Source: Pseudonocardia sp. (GTDB lineage Bacteria > Actinomycetota > Actinomycetes > Mycobacteriales > Pseudonocardiaceae). From it: 50,232 nucleotides of DNA. The stretch covers positions 1 through 50,232 of the forward strand of contig NZ_JAOPWR010000315.1 of assembly GCF_025965585.1 (NCBI RefSeq), given 5' to 3'. The notes beneath the pieces were generated by a model. The model was not told where the DNA came from, searched no databases, and saw only the letters and a list, made by a program, of their open reading frames with translations. A program made the position numbers and the translations under genes. Below are positions 1-7,371 of the stretch, piece after piece (within the stretch, counting starts at the first letter, position 1; each line of letters begins with the position of its first letter).

Positions 1-569
1 TGTACCAGCCGCGCAACCGCGCCACGGAGATCGTGCGGGACGGGTTCTTCCGTGCGGTGCAACGGATCCCGGGCGCCCGGGACTACATCCTGCAGATGAA
101 GTACAAGCCGGCGCCGCGCTACACGGCTGGTGCGGTCGTTCCCCCGGAGCGGCCGGATCCGGGCTCGCCCGTCGGGCGGCAGTTCGGCCAGCCCCTCGTC
201 GAGAACACCGAAGGGGCGCGGTGCCTGCTGGACGACGTCCTCGGCCCTGTCCTCGCCGTGATCGGGCTGACCGGCGACCCCGCCCGTCGGCTCTCCGCCG
301 CCGCCCGCTCGCGGCTGGACCGAGCGGGTGGCCGGACGTTCGAGGTGCGGCCGAGCGGGCCTGGTGCCCGGGCCGGCCTCGCGGACCCCGGCTCCGGCTC
401 GACCGGGCTGGTGGACGTCGACGGCGCCTTCCGGGATCTGCTGCTGGCGCGGCCGCAGGACGAGGTGCTGGTCGTCCGGCCTGACCGCTACGTGGCCGCG
501 GCCTGCCGGGCCGACGCGCTGGAGGGCGTCCTGGACCGGCTCCACGAACGGCTCGACACACCCCGATAG
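1..569 (+). CDS. C-terminal part of an MhpA-type FAD-dependent aromatic hydroxylase (5' end outside window)
   Basis: The reading frame is open from base 3 and stops at 567-569, so only the last ~188 residues are seen. The start of the visible protein (YQPRNRATEIVRDGFF, then IPGARDYILQMKYKPAPRY) and the later VGRQFGQPLVE and LLDDVLGPVLAVIG segments are typical of the C-terminus of 3-(3-hydroxyphenyl)propionate hydroxylase-like flavoproteins, where the FAD domain passes into a thioredoxin-like tail. Such enzymes hydroxylate a phenolic ring ortho to an existing OH using NAD(P)H and O2. The FAD-binding GxGxxG and the substrate domain lie upstream of the window. Family assignment is firm; the substrate is not known. 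Confidence 0.75.
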   Translation, partial: YQPRNRATEIVRDGFFRAVQRIPGARDYILQMKYKPAPRYTAGAVVPPERPDPGSPVGRQFGQPLVENTEGARCLLDDVLGPVLAVIGLTGDPARRLSAAARSRLDRAGGRTFEVRPSGPGARAGLADPGSGSTGLVDVDGAFRDLLLARPQDEVLVVRPDRYVAAACRADALEGVLDRLHERLDTPR

Positions 570-639
570 CAGAGCGGTGACCCTCCCCGCCATCGTCCGC
601 CCGCGGGAACGACGACGAGGTCGGAGGTGCCCGGAGACA

Positions 640-795
640 CCTGCCCCCGGGGGCCCGTTCGCGGGCGTGCGGGTGCTCGAGCTGACGTCGGCCGGGCGGG
701 CCGGACGGTCGGCATGCTGCTCGCCGATCTGGGCGCGGACGTGGCCCGGATCCTGCCGGAAGGCCGCGAGCCGACCCGGCGCCGGGCCCGGCCAC
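640..795 (+). pseudogene. Frameshifted N-terminal fragment of a CaiB/BaiF family CoA-transferase
   Basis: One frame encodes GPFAGVRVLELTSAGRAG and, after a shift near 695-703, another encodes [20 protein letters not shown]. Joined, these match the start of family III CoA-transferases and racemases (G-x-RVLEL ... LLADLGADV). The similarity ends near 795 and nothing of the remaining ~350 residues follows. It is a decayed 5' stub with at least one indel. The intact family member at the right end of the window has the equivalent [14 protein letters not shown] segment. Confidence 0.6.
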
Positions 796-799
796 CGTG

Positions 800-1107
800 G
801 TGGGTTCGCGCCTCGGCGCCAGCCTCTCGGCGGCCTTCTGCGGGGTCATGACGTCGGCGGGTCGAGGTTGATGATCTCGGCCTTGGCGGGGGTCGATCTC
901 CCAGACGTCTTCGCCGATGAGCCGGCCTCGGTCGTCGTAGGGCCAGACCATCTCCTCTTGGGCCTTGTACACATACGACGCGTTCTCGTCATCGACGTCG
1001 AACCCGGGGCCGCGCAGCACCCGGCCGGGCATGAACTGGTAGGCGGTCGGGGCCCAGGGCGCGATGAAGTTGTCCGCGACCGCGCCCTGCTCGTTCTCGG
1101 CGAACAT
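800..1107 (-). pseudogene. Unrecognised protein-coding remnant with two compensating frameshifts
   Basis: On the minus strand an ATG at 1107 opens a frame with protein-like composition: APWAPTAYQFMPGRVLRGPG, then YVYKAQEEMVWPYDDRGRL and IGEDVWEID. Near 880 the sensible reading moves to the neighbouring frame (AKAEIINLDP) and then back (ADVMTPQKAAERLAP), as expected after two single-base indels. There is no ribosome binding site and an in-frame stop lies just upstream, so it looks like the C-terminal piece of a decayed gene. I do not recognise the family. The frame remains open into the antisense of the neighbouring fragments, where it is no longer protein-like. Confidence 0.4.
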
Positions 1108-1277
1108 GACGCACTGAGCAGATCACTGATGCGAGGTTTGCACGGCCCCGCGGCCCGTCCGGATGATCGGCTACTACCCGGATGAGCGGATGCCGCGGGC
1201 AATCACCTCGTCGAGGTGAGGCGGGGACCGGAGCGCCGCATCATGCTGGATCAGATCGGAGTGAGAGGAGCGCATCG

Positions 1278-1598
1278 ATGGCGACAGCCGATTCCGCGAC
1301 GACCCTCGATACCGGTCGGTCCGCCGGTGCAGCACGCCCGGACCGCCCCGCCGGGGGGAGAGAGGCAGCTGCGAGTGCCATGGCACAGAACGAGATCCAT
1401 ATCGAGATGCCCGGCATCGGGCATCTGCACCTGCCCCCACTGGACCAGGTCGCTTTCCTGGGCGGCGTCGCGACGCTGGCACTGATCGAGATCATCGAAT
1501 GGCCGGTCGCTGCGGTGTTGACGGTCGGTCATATCCTTGCCCACAACCGTCACCACGCGCTGTTGCGCAGCTTCGGTGAAGCGCTGGACGAGGCCTGA
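1278..1598 (+). CDS. Small hydrophobic protein of unknown function
   Basis: A 106-aa protein. The ATG at 1278 is chosen because GAGAGGAG lies at the right distance upstream (about 1262-1270). Residues 1-45 are polar and low complexity; after MAQNEIHIEMPGIG comes one hydrophobic segment, roughly residues 60-85 (VAFLGGVATLALIEIIEWPVA), and a short His-rich end (HNRHHALLRS). It resembles short single-pass membrane or membrane-associated proteins of actinomycetes. No catalytic motif is visible. It stands alone between decayed sequences. Confidence 0.55.
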   Translation: MATADSATTLDTGRSAGAARPDRPAGGREAAASAMAQNEIHIEMPGIGHLHLPPLDQVAFLGGVATLALIEIIEWPVAAVLTVGHILAHNRHHALLRSFGEALDEA

Positions 1599-1997
1599 GC
1601 CCCGTACGCGACCGGCGGTCTCGCGCTCCCGGCCCTCACTTCGCGGGGTGGGCATCGAGTCGATGGCGATCGCGCGCGGGACGCTCGCTGGGCGGCCGCG
1701 ACGGCTGTGTTCCCAACCGTCGAGGCCTTGAGCTGAGCGGCCCCGGGCGCCGCTCACAACTCCGCCAGGGACGCTACGGACGATTCGTGCCTCCTGCTGA
1801 TCGGGTCCTCGGACCGCTTCAAACCCGCGGCTGTGCCGCGCCTTCGAAGACACCGTCGGGTTCGGCGCGTAGCCTCCCGAGCCGCGGACGAACACACGGC
1901 TGTTGCCCGGACACGGGGCGCAGGTCTTCGGCCGCCATGCGTTCCCGGTGTCCGTCGTCCACGTGCGTCCCCGGCCACCGAGTCACCGGTGGGGTAG
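1599..1997. other. Gene-poor stretch without a supportable gene
   Basis: About 400 bases between the small hydrophobic protein and the GAF/ANTAR remnant. Short open frames on both strands have the low-complexity Arg/Pro/Ala composition of random GC-rich sequence. I see no ribosome binding site paired with a protein-like frame, no hairpin terminator and no repeat. Confidence 0.5.
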
Positions 1998-2534
1998 AGC
2001 GCAGCGCATGCCACCTCGGCTCTGCCGTGCCAGAACGGCCACATCACCTCCCGTTGCCCCACCAACGAGGACGTTCACAAGCTCGACGAGCTACAGGCGC
2101 TGATCCACGAGGGACCGTGCATCACCGCCGTCGAACAACCCCCTGAGGACGGGGTCATCCTGGCCCGGGACCTGGCCGAGGCACCGGACGCCGACCGGTG
2201 GCCGCGTTTCGCCCCGCAGGCGGTCGAGCACGGGTACCGGTCGTTGATGTCGACCCAGCTGTCCACCAACGGCGGCACCGGCGCGGCGCTCAACCTCTAC
2301 TCGCACACGCCAGGGGTGTTCGACGACTCCGCCCGCACCATGGCCGGCTTGCTCGGGGTCGAGGGCGACCAGGCCTTTCAGATGCTCGTGCGCTCCTCCC
2401 AGGACATCGACATCAAACTCGCCGACGTCGCCCGCTGGTTCACCACCAACGCCGGCCGTCAACAGACCCGCGCGGGCGATGAGGTGAACCACATGGCCGA
2501 CGCTTCCCGCACCAGGAACGACTCCTGCACGTAA
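1998..2534 (+). pseudogene. Remnant of a GAF-ANTAR transcription antitermination regulator
   Basis: One open frame encodes the middle of a GAF domain (NEDVHKLDELQALIHEGPCI, later STNGGTGAALNLYSHTPGVF) joined directly to the end of an ANTAR RNA-binding domain (GDQAFQMLVRSSQDIDIKLA). Most of the ANTAR domain, with its conserved start and VIGQAKG-type helix, is missing, as if deleted between ARTMAGLLG and VEGDQAF. The frame is closed by a stop at 1995-1997 and no start codon precedes the conserved part. Intact members sense signals through GAF and bind hairpins in mRNA; this copy should not work. Confidence 0.6.
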
Positions 2535-2588
2535 AGGTCTCGGTACGGGCAGAACTCATACGCCGCGGGTGAGGCCGCGCGTCCCGCT

Positions 2589-2611
2589 CAGGGGCACGAT
2601 GTAGGCCCCTG
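2589..2611 (+). other. Small hairpin in the leader of the YccF gene
   Basis: CAGGGGC (2589-2595) and GCCCCTG (2605-2611) form a 7-bp stem with a 9-base loop, ending 16 bases before the yccF-like ATG. It could be a 5' UTR structure or the terminator of whatever once lay upstream. The sequence alone does not decide. Confidence 0.3.
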
Positions 2612-2627
2612 CCGTGAGGACCGTGCC

Positions 2628-3029
2628 ATGCGAACCGTGCTCAACGTCATCTGGCTGCTGCTCTGCGGGATCTGGCTCGCGCTCGGATACCTGGCCGCCG
2701 GGATCGTCTGCTGCATCCTCATCGTCACGATCCCGTTCGGGCTGGCGGCGTTCCGCATCGCGAACTTCGCCCTCTGGCCCTTCGGCCGCGAGCTGGTCAA
2801 GCGACCGGACGCCGGAGCGCCGTCCGCGATCGGGAACGTCATCTGGATCGTGTTCGCCGGCTGGTGGCTGGCGCTGGCCCACCTGACGACGGCGGTGGCC
2901 CTCGCGCTGACGATCATCGGGATCCCGCTGGCCCTTGCGAACCTCAAGCTGATCCCGGTCTCGCTGATCCCGCTCGGCCGGGTGATCATCGACAAGGCCG
3001 ACGCCGCCCTGCCGCGTGCGGTCGGCTGA
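2628..3029 (+). CDS. yccF: YccF domain (DUF307) inner-membrane protein
   Basis: A 133-aa protein starting MRTVLNVIWLLLCGIWLALG, with hydrophobic segments at about residues 5-35 and 70-115. The internal duplication typical of YccF is visible: IVTIPFGLAAFRIANFALWPFG in the first half and IIGIPLALANLKLIPVSLIP in the second, each after a membrane span and followed by a G-R-E/V pattern. Length agrees with the family. The molecular function of YccF proteins is not established. A GTGAGGA ribosome binding site precedes the ATG. The next gene is convergent. Confidence 0.85.
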   Translation: MRTVLNVIWLLLCGIWLALGYLAAGIVCCILIVTIPFGLAAFRIANFALWPFGRELVKRPDAGAPSAIGNVIWIVFAGWWLALAHLTTAVALALTIIGIPLALANLKLIPVSLIPLGRVIIDKADAALPRAVG

Positions 3030-3042
3030 GCGTCCGCTCCTT

Positions 3043-3603
3043 TCAATTCCCGGGTGGCCCGTCCTGTGGGGGAGCGTCGTCCCGGCGGCGTTCGGCCAGG
3101 TGGACTGCCCCGATCAGCACCTTCGCGATCAGGCCGACCACGACGAGGTCGGTGAGCATCTGGATCGTCGTGACGGCCCGGGCGACCTCGCTGCGCGGGG
3201 CGATGTCCCCGAACCCGACGGTGGCGAACACGGCGACGGTGAAGTAGAGGGCGTCGGTGCGGCTGAGCGGTTCGGCGAAGCTGTCCGGTGTGTTCGAGGT
3301 GATGACCACGTAGCTCGCGGCGAAACCGAGCATCGGCAGGCCGACGGCGACGGTCTGTCCCGCCTGCAGGCGGGGAACGTGCGAGTTCAGGATCGCCCGC
3401 ACCTGCCAGGCGAGGATCAACGCGAAGGCGAGCAGCCCCGACCCGAACTCGATCCAGGCCACCAGGTTGATCGGTTGGTTCAACGGCGCCAGGTAGTAGA
3501 CGAGCAGCCGCACGGCGACGGCCGCGGCGGAGCGGAGCAGCGATAGGGCGAGGAGCCGCCTGCGTACCGATCGGGAGTGGTCCCGGTACCGGATGGTCGT
3601 CAT
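3043..3603 (-). CDS. Two-pass (Ion_trans_2) potassium channel family protein
   Basis: A 186-aa membrane protein. The selectivity filter TVGFGD lies at residues 128-133, preceded by a pore helix (DALYFTVAVFA) and followed by a hydrophobic helix (QMLTDLVVVGLIAKVLIGAV). Two further hydrophobic segments lie at about 45-70 and 85-102. There is no RCK/TrkA-N domain, so the tail is short and charged. A K+-selective leak-type channel of the plasma membrane is the expected role. It is convergent with the YccF gene, with only 13 bases between the stops. Confidence 0.8.
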   Translation of the reverse strand: MTTIRYRDHSRSVRRRLLALSLLRSAAAVAVRLLVYYLAPLNQPINLVAWIEFGSGLLAFALILAWQVRAILNSHVPRLQAGQTVAVGLPMLGFAASYVVITSNTPDSFAEPLSRTDALYFTVAVFATVGFGDIAPRSEVARAVTTIQMLTDLVVVGLIAKVLIGAVHLAERRRDDAPPQDGPPGN

Positions 3604-4335
3604 CGGTCACCAGCGGACACCGACGGCGCCGCCGGCTCCTCATCCCGGGCGGGTGAGCCGTGCGGGAGCCGCGGGGCGGACATTCGCCTCTCCCGGCACG
3701 GGCGGTGCCGCCGCGGGCCGGAGGCGGCACGGTGCGCTCGGCTCCGGGCACCGATCTTCGCTACGGGCGGCGTGCCCGATCCGGCCGATCTGCCGGGTGT
3801 CGTCTTGGCCTTTCTCACGGGGCCTGGGCCTCGGCATGGTGCTCGGACCCGAGGTCTCGCCCTGGGCGGCGGGCCGGGCGTGCTCGCGGTGCGCATGGGC
3901 GGCCGCGAGGCGCCGCGGCAGGTCGCGGCCGTCCTCGCGGCCGCGGGAAGCTCCGCCGCGATCAGCGCCCTGCTGGGGGCACGATCATCGGGCGTTCCCG
4001 CTGATGGAGGCCTCGCTGCTCGGGGGCGCGACACTCGGGCTGGTGCTGCTCCCCGGGCGTTGGCCGACGCCATCGCGGACGGCCGGGTGACCGCCCGGGG
4101 GGACCCGCAGGGCTCAGGCCCTCCGGACCGGCGCAGGGGTCCGCGTGGGATAGTCACTTCCGGGTGATGCGCAGGACCGCGGTCGGAAGCACCGTCGCCC
4201 GCGGCGGCAACGCGGCGAGGTCCATGGGTGGTCACAGGTACGACGCCGGCCCGAGCGTGGTGTACGTCGCCTGATCACGGGGCCCGCGGGAGCACACCGA
4301 GCGATCGTGGGCGGTTCTCCGCAGCAGGAGGTGCC
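3604..4335. other. 730-base stretch without a supportable gene
   Basis: Long GC-rich open frames exist on both strands but are dominated by Arg, Ala, Pro and Gly. A few plus-strand segments in different frames (GLGLGMVLGPE, VAAVLAAAGSSAAISALLGA, ASLLGGATLGLVLLPGR) have a transporter-like hydrophobic pattern and could be a shredded membrane protein gene. No single frame carries them and I cannot name a family. No terminator or repeat was seen. Confidence 0.4.
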
Positions 4336-5739
4336 ATGTCAGCCGTCGATGATCTGACCGAGCTGGTCGAACGCGCAGGCGCGGCGGAACGCGCGGCACT
4401 CGCGTCGAAGTGGAAGGAACGTGCCGACGTCGAAGCCCTGAGCCGCAAGGTCCGACGCGCGATCGACGAGCAGCGCGACCTCGAGCGGCGATCCGGTGCA
4501 GTGGCCGAACCGGCGGGCAGGCGGGCCCGCCTGCGAGCCGCCTTCCTCGACGTCGGCTCGGACCCCGCGGCGCGACCCGCTGTCGTGGCCCGCGCGTCGG
4601 ACAGTGAAGCGGACGCATCGCCACCTCACCCGGCTGCGGGGCCAGCGGACGCCGCAGTCGAACCCGCGCGCGCCGGTCATGCCGAGGCCGCCCGGGCCGA
4701 AGCCGACGCCGTGACCGCGGTGACGGTGGCGCGGCTGGCCCTTCTGGAAGCCCATCTCGCGGTGCTCACGGCCCGCCTCGCGCGGCTCGATGCCGGTGAG
4801 GCGGAACCCGAAGCGGCGGCGGTCGACGGGCTGACCCCGTTGCAGGGCCGCAACGCGGTGAGCCGGCACGGGCCGGCGCTTGCGCACGGTCTGCGCGGCG
4901 AGATCGAGTACATCCTGACCCGCAAGCCGCGGTCGGTGGTGAAGAGCCTGGCCATCAGCCTGGCCCTGGGCCTGCTCTATCTGGGGTTCATCCGGGTCTT
5001 CGAATGGGACCGGGTCCAGCGCTGGCTGCCCTATCTCGGCCTGTGGGCGATCTCGGTGGTGATGGGTGGCGCGGTGTGCCTCAACGCCATGAGCTTCGAC
5101 GCCATGCGCGTGCGCGCCGCGCTCGACGGAGGAGCCCGGCTGTGGCACCTGCTGGTGATCAAGAACCTGGCCCTGATCTGCCTGGTCGCACCGCTCGGCT
5201 TCCTGCTCAGCGGTCTGCTCGCCTGGCGGGCCGGTGACCTGGGGTCGTTCTTCAAGGCGTGCGCCCTGATGATCTGCTTCATCGTGCTGTGGCTGGGCGT
5301 CGGCAACGTCCTGTCGGTGCTCCTGCCGATCCGTGACGAGCCGGTCCGCAACCGCAGGCAGTCCGGCAGTCTCAAACAGTTCCTCATCGCCTTCGCGGTG
5401 TCGTACGTGATCGGTTACCTGGTCAACCTGATGTTCCTCTGGCGGGTGTTCGCGGCCCAGCAGCTGGCGTCGAGGCTGGGCGAGGTGATCATCCCGGCGA
5501 TCTTGATCGTCCTCAGCAGCGTCGCGATGTGGCTGCTCCTGACGGTCGTCGCGGTGGCCCTGTCGCAGCAACCGAAGATCCGCCGCGGCCTGATGCGGGA
5601 GATCGCCGACTACACGGCCAATGCCGAAGCACGGGCATTCGCCGAGGAGGCCGCGCGGGCCTTGGAGACGACACCGCCGGGGTCCGTGGATCCGGCGGGG
5701 TTCCGCCCGACGAGCGGGAAGGTCGGCTCCTCCGGATAG
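4336..5739 (+). CDS. 467-aa multi-pass membrane protein, ABC-2 permease-like
   Basis: Start ATG 4336 has AGGAGG at 4326-4331. Residues 1-180 are charged and Ala/Glu/Arg-rich, probably helical and cytoplasmic, with a repetitive Ala-Glu stretch (about 95-160). About six hydrophobic spans follow between residues ~200 and 420. The segment CLNAMSFDAMRVRAALDGGA followed by LWHLLVIKNLALICLV resembles the loop and span seen in ABC-2 type permeases. No ATPase gene is adjacent, so if it is an exporter its partner lies elsewhere. Function is unassigned. Confidence 0.6.
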   Translation: MSAVDDLTELVERAGAAERAALASKWKERADVEALSRKVRRAIDEQRDLERRSGAVAEPAGRRARLRAAFLDVGSDPAARPAVVARASDSEADASPPHPAAGPADAAVEPARAGHAEAARAEADAVTAVTVARLALLEAHLAVLTARLARLDAGEAEPEAAAVDGLTPLQGRNAVSRHGPALAHGLRGEIEYILTRKPRSVVKSLAISLALGLLYLGFIRVFEWDRVQRWLPYLGLWAISVVMGGAVCLNAMSFDAMRVRAALDGGARLWHLLVIKNLALICLVAPLGFLLSGLLAWRAGDLGSFFKACALMICFIVLWLGVGNVLSVLLPIRDEPVRNRRQSGSLKQFLIAFAVSYVIGYLVNLMFLWRVFAAQQLASRLGEVIIPAILIVLSSVAMWLLLTVVAVALSQQPKIRRGLMREIADYTANAEARAFAEEAARALETTPPGSVDPAGFRPTSGKVGSSG

Positions 5740-5849
5740 CCGGGCAGCGTCGACATCATCCCGAGCGGGTGATGCCCGTGTGCTCCGGCCCCTGCACGCT
5801 TCGCGGACGGGCGCTGTGCGCGCCCGTCCTCGACCGACGGGAGTACGAG

Positions 5850-6146
5850 ATGGACCGCCGCACGGACTGGTCACTGCAGGACGTCAACCGGAGCGCGGTA
5901 GTCGCCGCGGCTCTGCTGATCGGGATCGGCGGTCTCCTGGGCCTGATCGGGCTCTCGTTGGGCGGCGCCGCCCTGGCCACCGCGTGCCGGCGCTGGTACC
6001 GCCGGGTCGATCTGCCGCCGCACGAGCTCGCGAGGCTGAAGTGGGAGCAGGCCAGGGCCGCTGCCGGCGCGGGTGCGGGGGCGTGGCAGGAGACGGAGGA
6101 AAAGGTCTACACCCCGCGGCGCGAACGGACCTCTGAGGCAGAGTAG
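5850..6146 (+). CDS. Small membrane-anchored protein of unknown function
   Basis: A 98-aa protein with start ATG 5850 and GGGAG about 7 bases upstream. Residues ~15-45 form a hydrophobic hairpin or one long span (SAVVAAALLIGIGGLLGLIG), followed by RRWYRRVDLPPHELARLKWE and a polar Ala/Gly-rich tail. The pattern suits a bacterial anchor protein with a short basic cytoplasmic domain. It lies 110 bases behind the large membrane protein and may be co-transcribed with it. I do not recognise the family. Confidence 0.5.
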   Translation: MDRRTDWSLQDVNRSAVVAAALLIGIGGLLGLIGLSLGGAALATACRRWYRRVDLPPHELARLKWEQARAAAGAGAGAWQETEEKVYTPRRERTSEAE

Positions 6147-6296
6147 GGAGTTCCGGTACGCTGTTCACCCTCGCGACGGCACTGGTCGCAGCGATGGTCT
6201 GGCTCGGGTTCGGCCGTGATGCGCCGTCATCGGTGCCGCATGGCGCGCCCCGACGATCGACGGCATTGACGCGCACCCGATCCACGGTCGCGAAGG

Positions 6297-6330
6297 CGAA
6301 GGAGATCGCAGAGCGGGGTGATCTCCTTCG
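6297..6330. terminator. Bidirectional hairpin between convergent genes
   Basis: CGAAGGAGATC (6297-6307) and GATCTCCTTCG (6320-6330) form a perfect 11-bp stem with a 12-base loop. It sits between a plus gene ending at 6146 and a minus gene ending at 6423. There is no clear U-tract. Position and symmetry suit a two-way terminator, which in high-GC actinomycetes often lacks one. Confidence 0.55.
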
Positions 6331-6422
6331 TCGCGGAGCTGGGCCCTGCCGTGTTCGCCGATCCGGTCGATTTCGCGGTCGTCACACCCTGCCCGCGGCG
6401 ATCGACCACCGGATGCGAGACG

Positions 6423-6857
6423 TCACTCGCCCGTGGCCCCCCGACCGTCGACGGCGGGTACGGCCCGGTCGCGCGCACGTGCCGTCGCCACGGCCAGACG
6501 CCCCGCCCCGCCGACCAGGGCGCGACGCCACGGCGCAACACCGTCGAGCTCGATCTCCAGCGAGAAGCTCAGGAACGTCCGGATCAGCACGATCAGTCCG
6601 AGGATCGCGACGTTGTCCAGGGTGGGGTCGACCGCGACCGTCCGGATCAGGTCTGCGGCGACCAGCACCTCGATCGCCAACAGCAGCGCGCCCCCGAAGG
6701 TCTCGCGCAACGTCTGGAAGGCCACCCGGCCATGGCCCGTCCGCCGCCAGACCCACCCGGAGAGGGTCACCGCCCAGACGAGCCCCATTATCAGCAGGAC
6801 GGCGCCGAGCAACTCGAAGCCGACAGCCACGTGGTCCATGACCTCGACGACGGTCAT
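6423..6857 (-). CDS. DUF1622 family membrane protein
   Basis: About 144 aa with three hydrophobic spans: residues ~8-33 (VGFELLGAVLLIMGLVWAV), ~55-75 (FGGALLLAIEVLVAADLIRT) and ~85-105 (NVAILGLIVLIRTFLSFSLE). The block LLAIEVLVAADLIRTV followed by FLSFSLEIELDGVAPWRR is the family signature. The role is unknown. The ATG at 6857 is used; a GTG seven codons upstream (6878) is an alternative. Confidence 0.75.
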   Translation of the reverse strand: MTVVEVMDHVAVGFELLGAVLLIMGLVWAVTLSGWVWRRTGHGRVAFQTLRETFGGALLLAIEVLVAADLIRTVAVDPTLDNVAILGLIVLIRTFLSFSLEIELDGVAPWRRALVGGAGRLAVATARARDRAVPAVDGRGATGE

Positions 6858-7084
6858 CGTCGCCCCACGGCCGGCCACCCGAGCGGCGCAGCGGTCACCA
6901 CGCCGAGCATCCGATCCGCCGGATGTTGTCGAGCAGGGTGCGCATGGCTGCCATCCTCACGCCGGGAACCGCCATCGTGCCTCACACCTGCGGGGCAGCA
7001 CCTCACCCGGAGTGGACGATCCGCGGGCGCCGACCGGCCCGTTCCGCGAGGAGATCGCGCCGAGCGTCGCGTGTGTGCTGTCCG

Positions 7085-7246
7085 CTACCGGTGGACCGGG
7101 CGGCGGTGACGGACCATCTCGTCGAACGAGGGCAGCGAGACGACGTACGGGCCCAGCAGGCGGCCCGCCTCTCCACGGTGACGACGTCGGCCGGATCGTG
7201 CCACATCCACATCCACATCCACGACCGGCACCGGCTTCGACGCCAT
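7085..7246 (-). CDS. Possible 53-aa protein, perhaps a truncated amidohydrolase start
   Basis: An ATG at 7246 is preceded by GGGAG at suitable spacing and opens MASKPVPVVDVDVDVARSGR, ending ...LPSFDEMVRHRRPVHR at a TAG. The VVDVDV start resembles the metal-binding strand of amidohydrolases, but the next Asp-Val pairs come from a CCACAT hexamer repeat and the rest matches nothing I know. It may be a decayed gene start or a chance ORF. Confidence 0.25.
   Translation of the reverse strand: MASKPVPVVDVDVDVARSGRRRHRGEAGRLLGPYVVSLPSFDEMVRHRRPVHR
7201..7222. repeat. CCACAT hexanucleotide tandem repeat
   Basis: Three full copies plus CCAC. It encodes alternating Val-Asp on the minus strand of the small ORF. 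Slippage here would add or remove VD pairs without shifting the frame. Confidence 0.8.
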
Positions 7247-7315
7247 GACCGCTCCCGTCCAGGGTGGGCCCTTCGACCCGCGGTACGTGGGCCCGGCCGA
7301 GGCGTCCTGAACGCC

Positions 7316-7351
7316 GACCGGCGCCGGCCCCCTGGGGAACCGGCGCCGGTC
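7316..7351 (-). terminator. Strong GC hairpin after the fused acyl-CoA dehydrogenase gene
   Basis: GACCGGCGCCGG (7316-7327) pairs perfectly with CCGGCGCCGGTC (7340-7351) across a 12-base loop. It begins 20 bases past the stop codon of the leftward gene. No U-tract. Confidence 0.65.
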
Positions 7352-7371
7352 GATCGTTGGGTCGGAGTCGG

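Larger units (their letters stand above)
6858..7371. other. Intergenic region with one weak small ORF and a terminator
   Basis: Between the DUF1622 gene and the fused acyl-CoA dehydrogenase. Apart from a 53-codon minus-strand ORF, a hexamer repeat and a strong hairpin (listed separately), no protein-like frame is visible. Confidence 0.5.

Noticed and set aside
3593..4167. Long plus-strand open frames with transporter-like hydrophobic pieces
   Set aside because: The pieces are in different frames and the composition is mostly Arg/Ala/Pro; no family can be named.
4339..5874. Long minus-strand open frame opposite the 467-aa membrane protein
   Set aside because: Gln/Arg/His-rich antisense of a real gene, typical of high-GC DNA.
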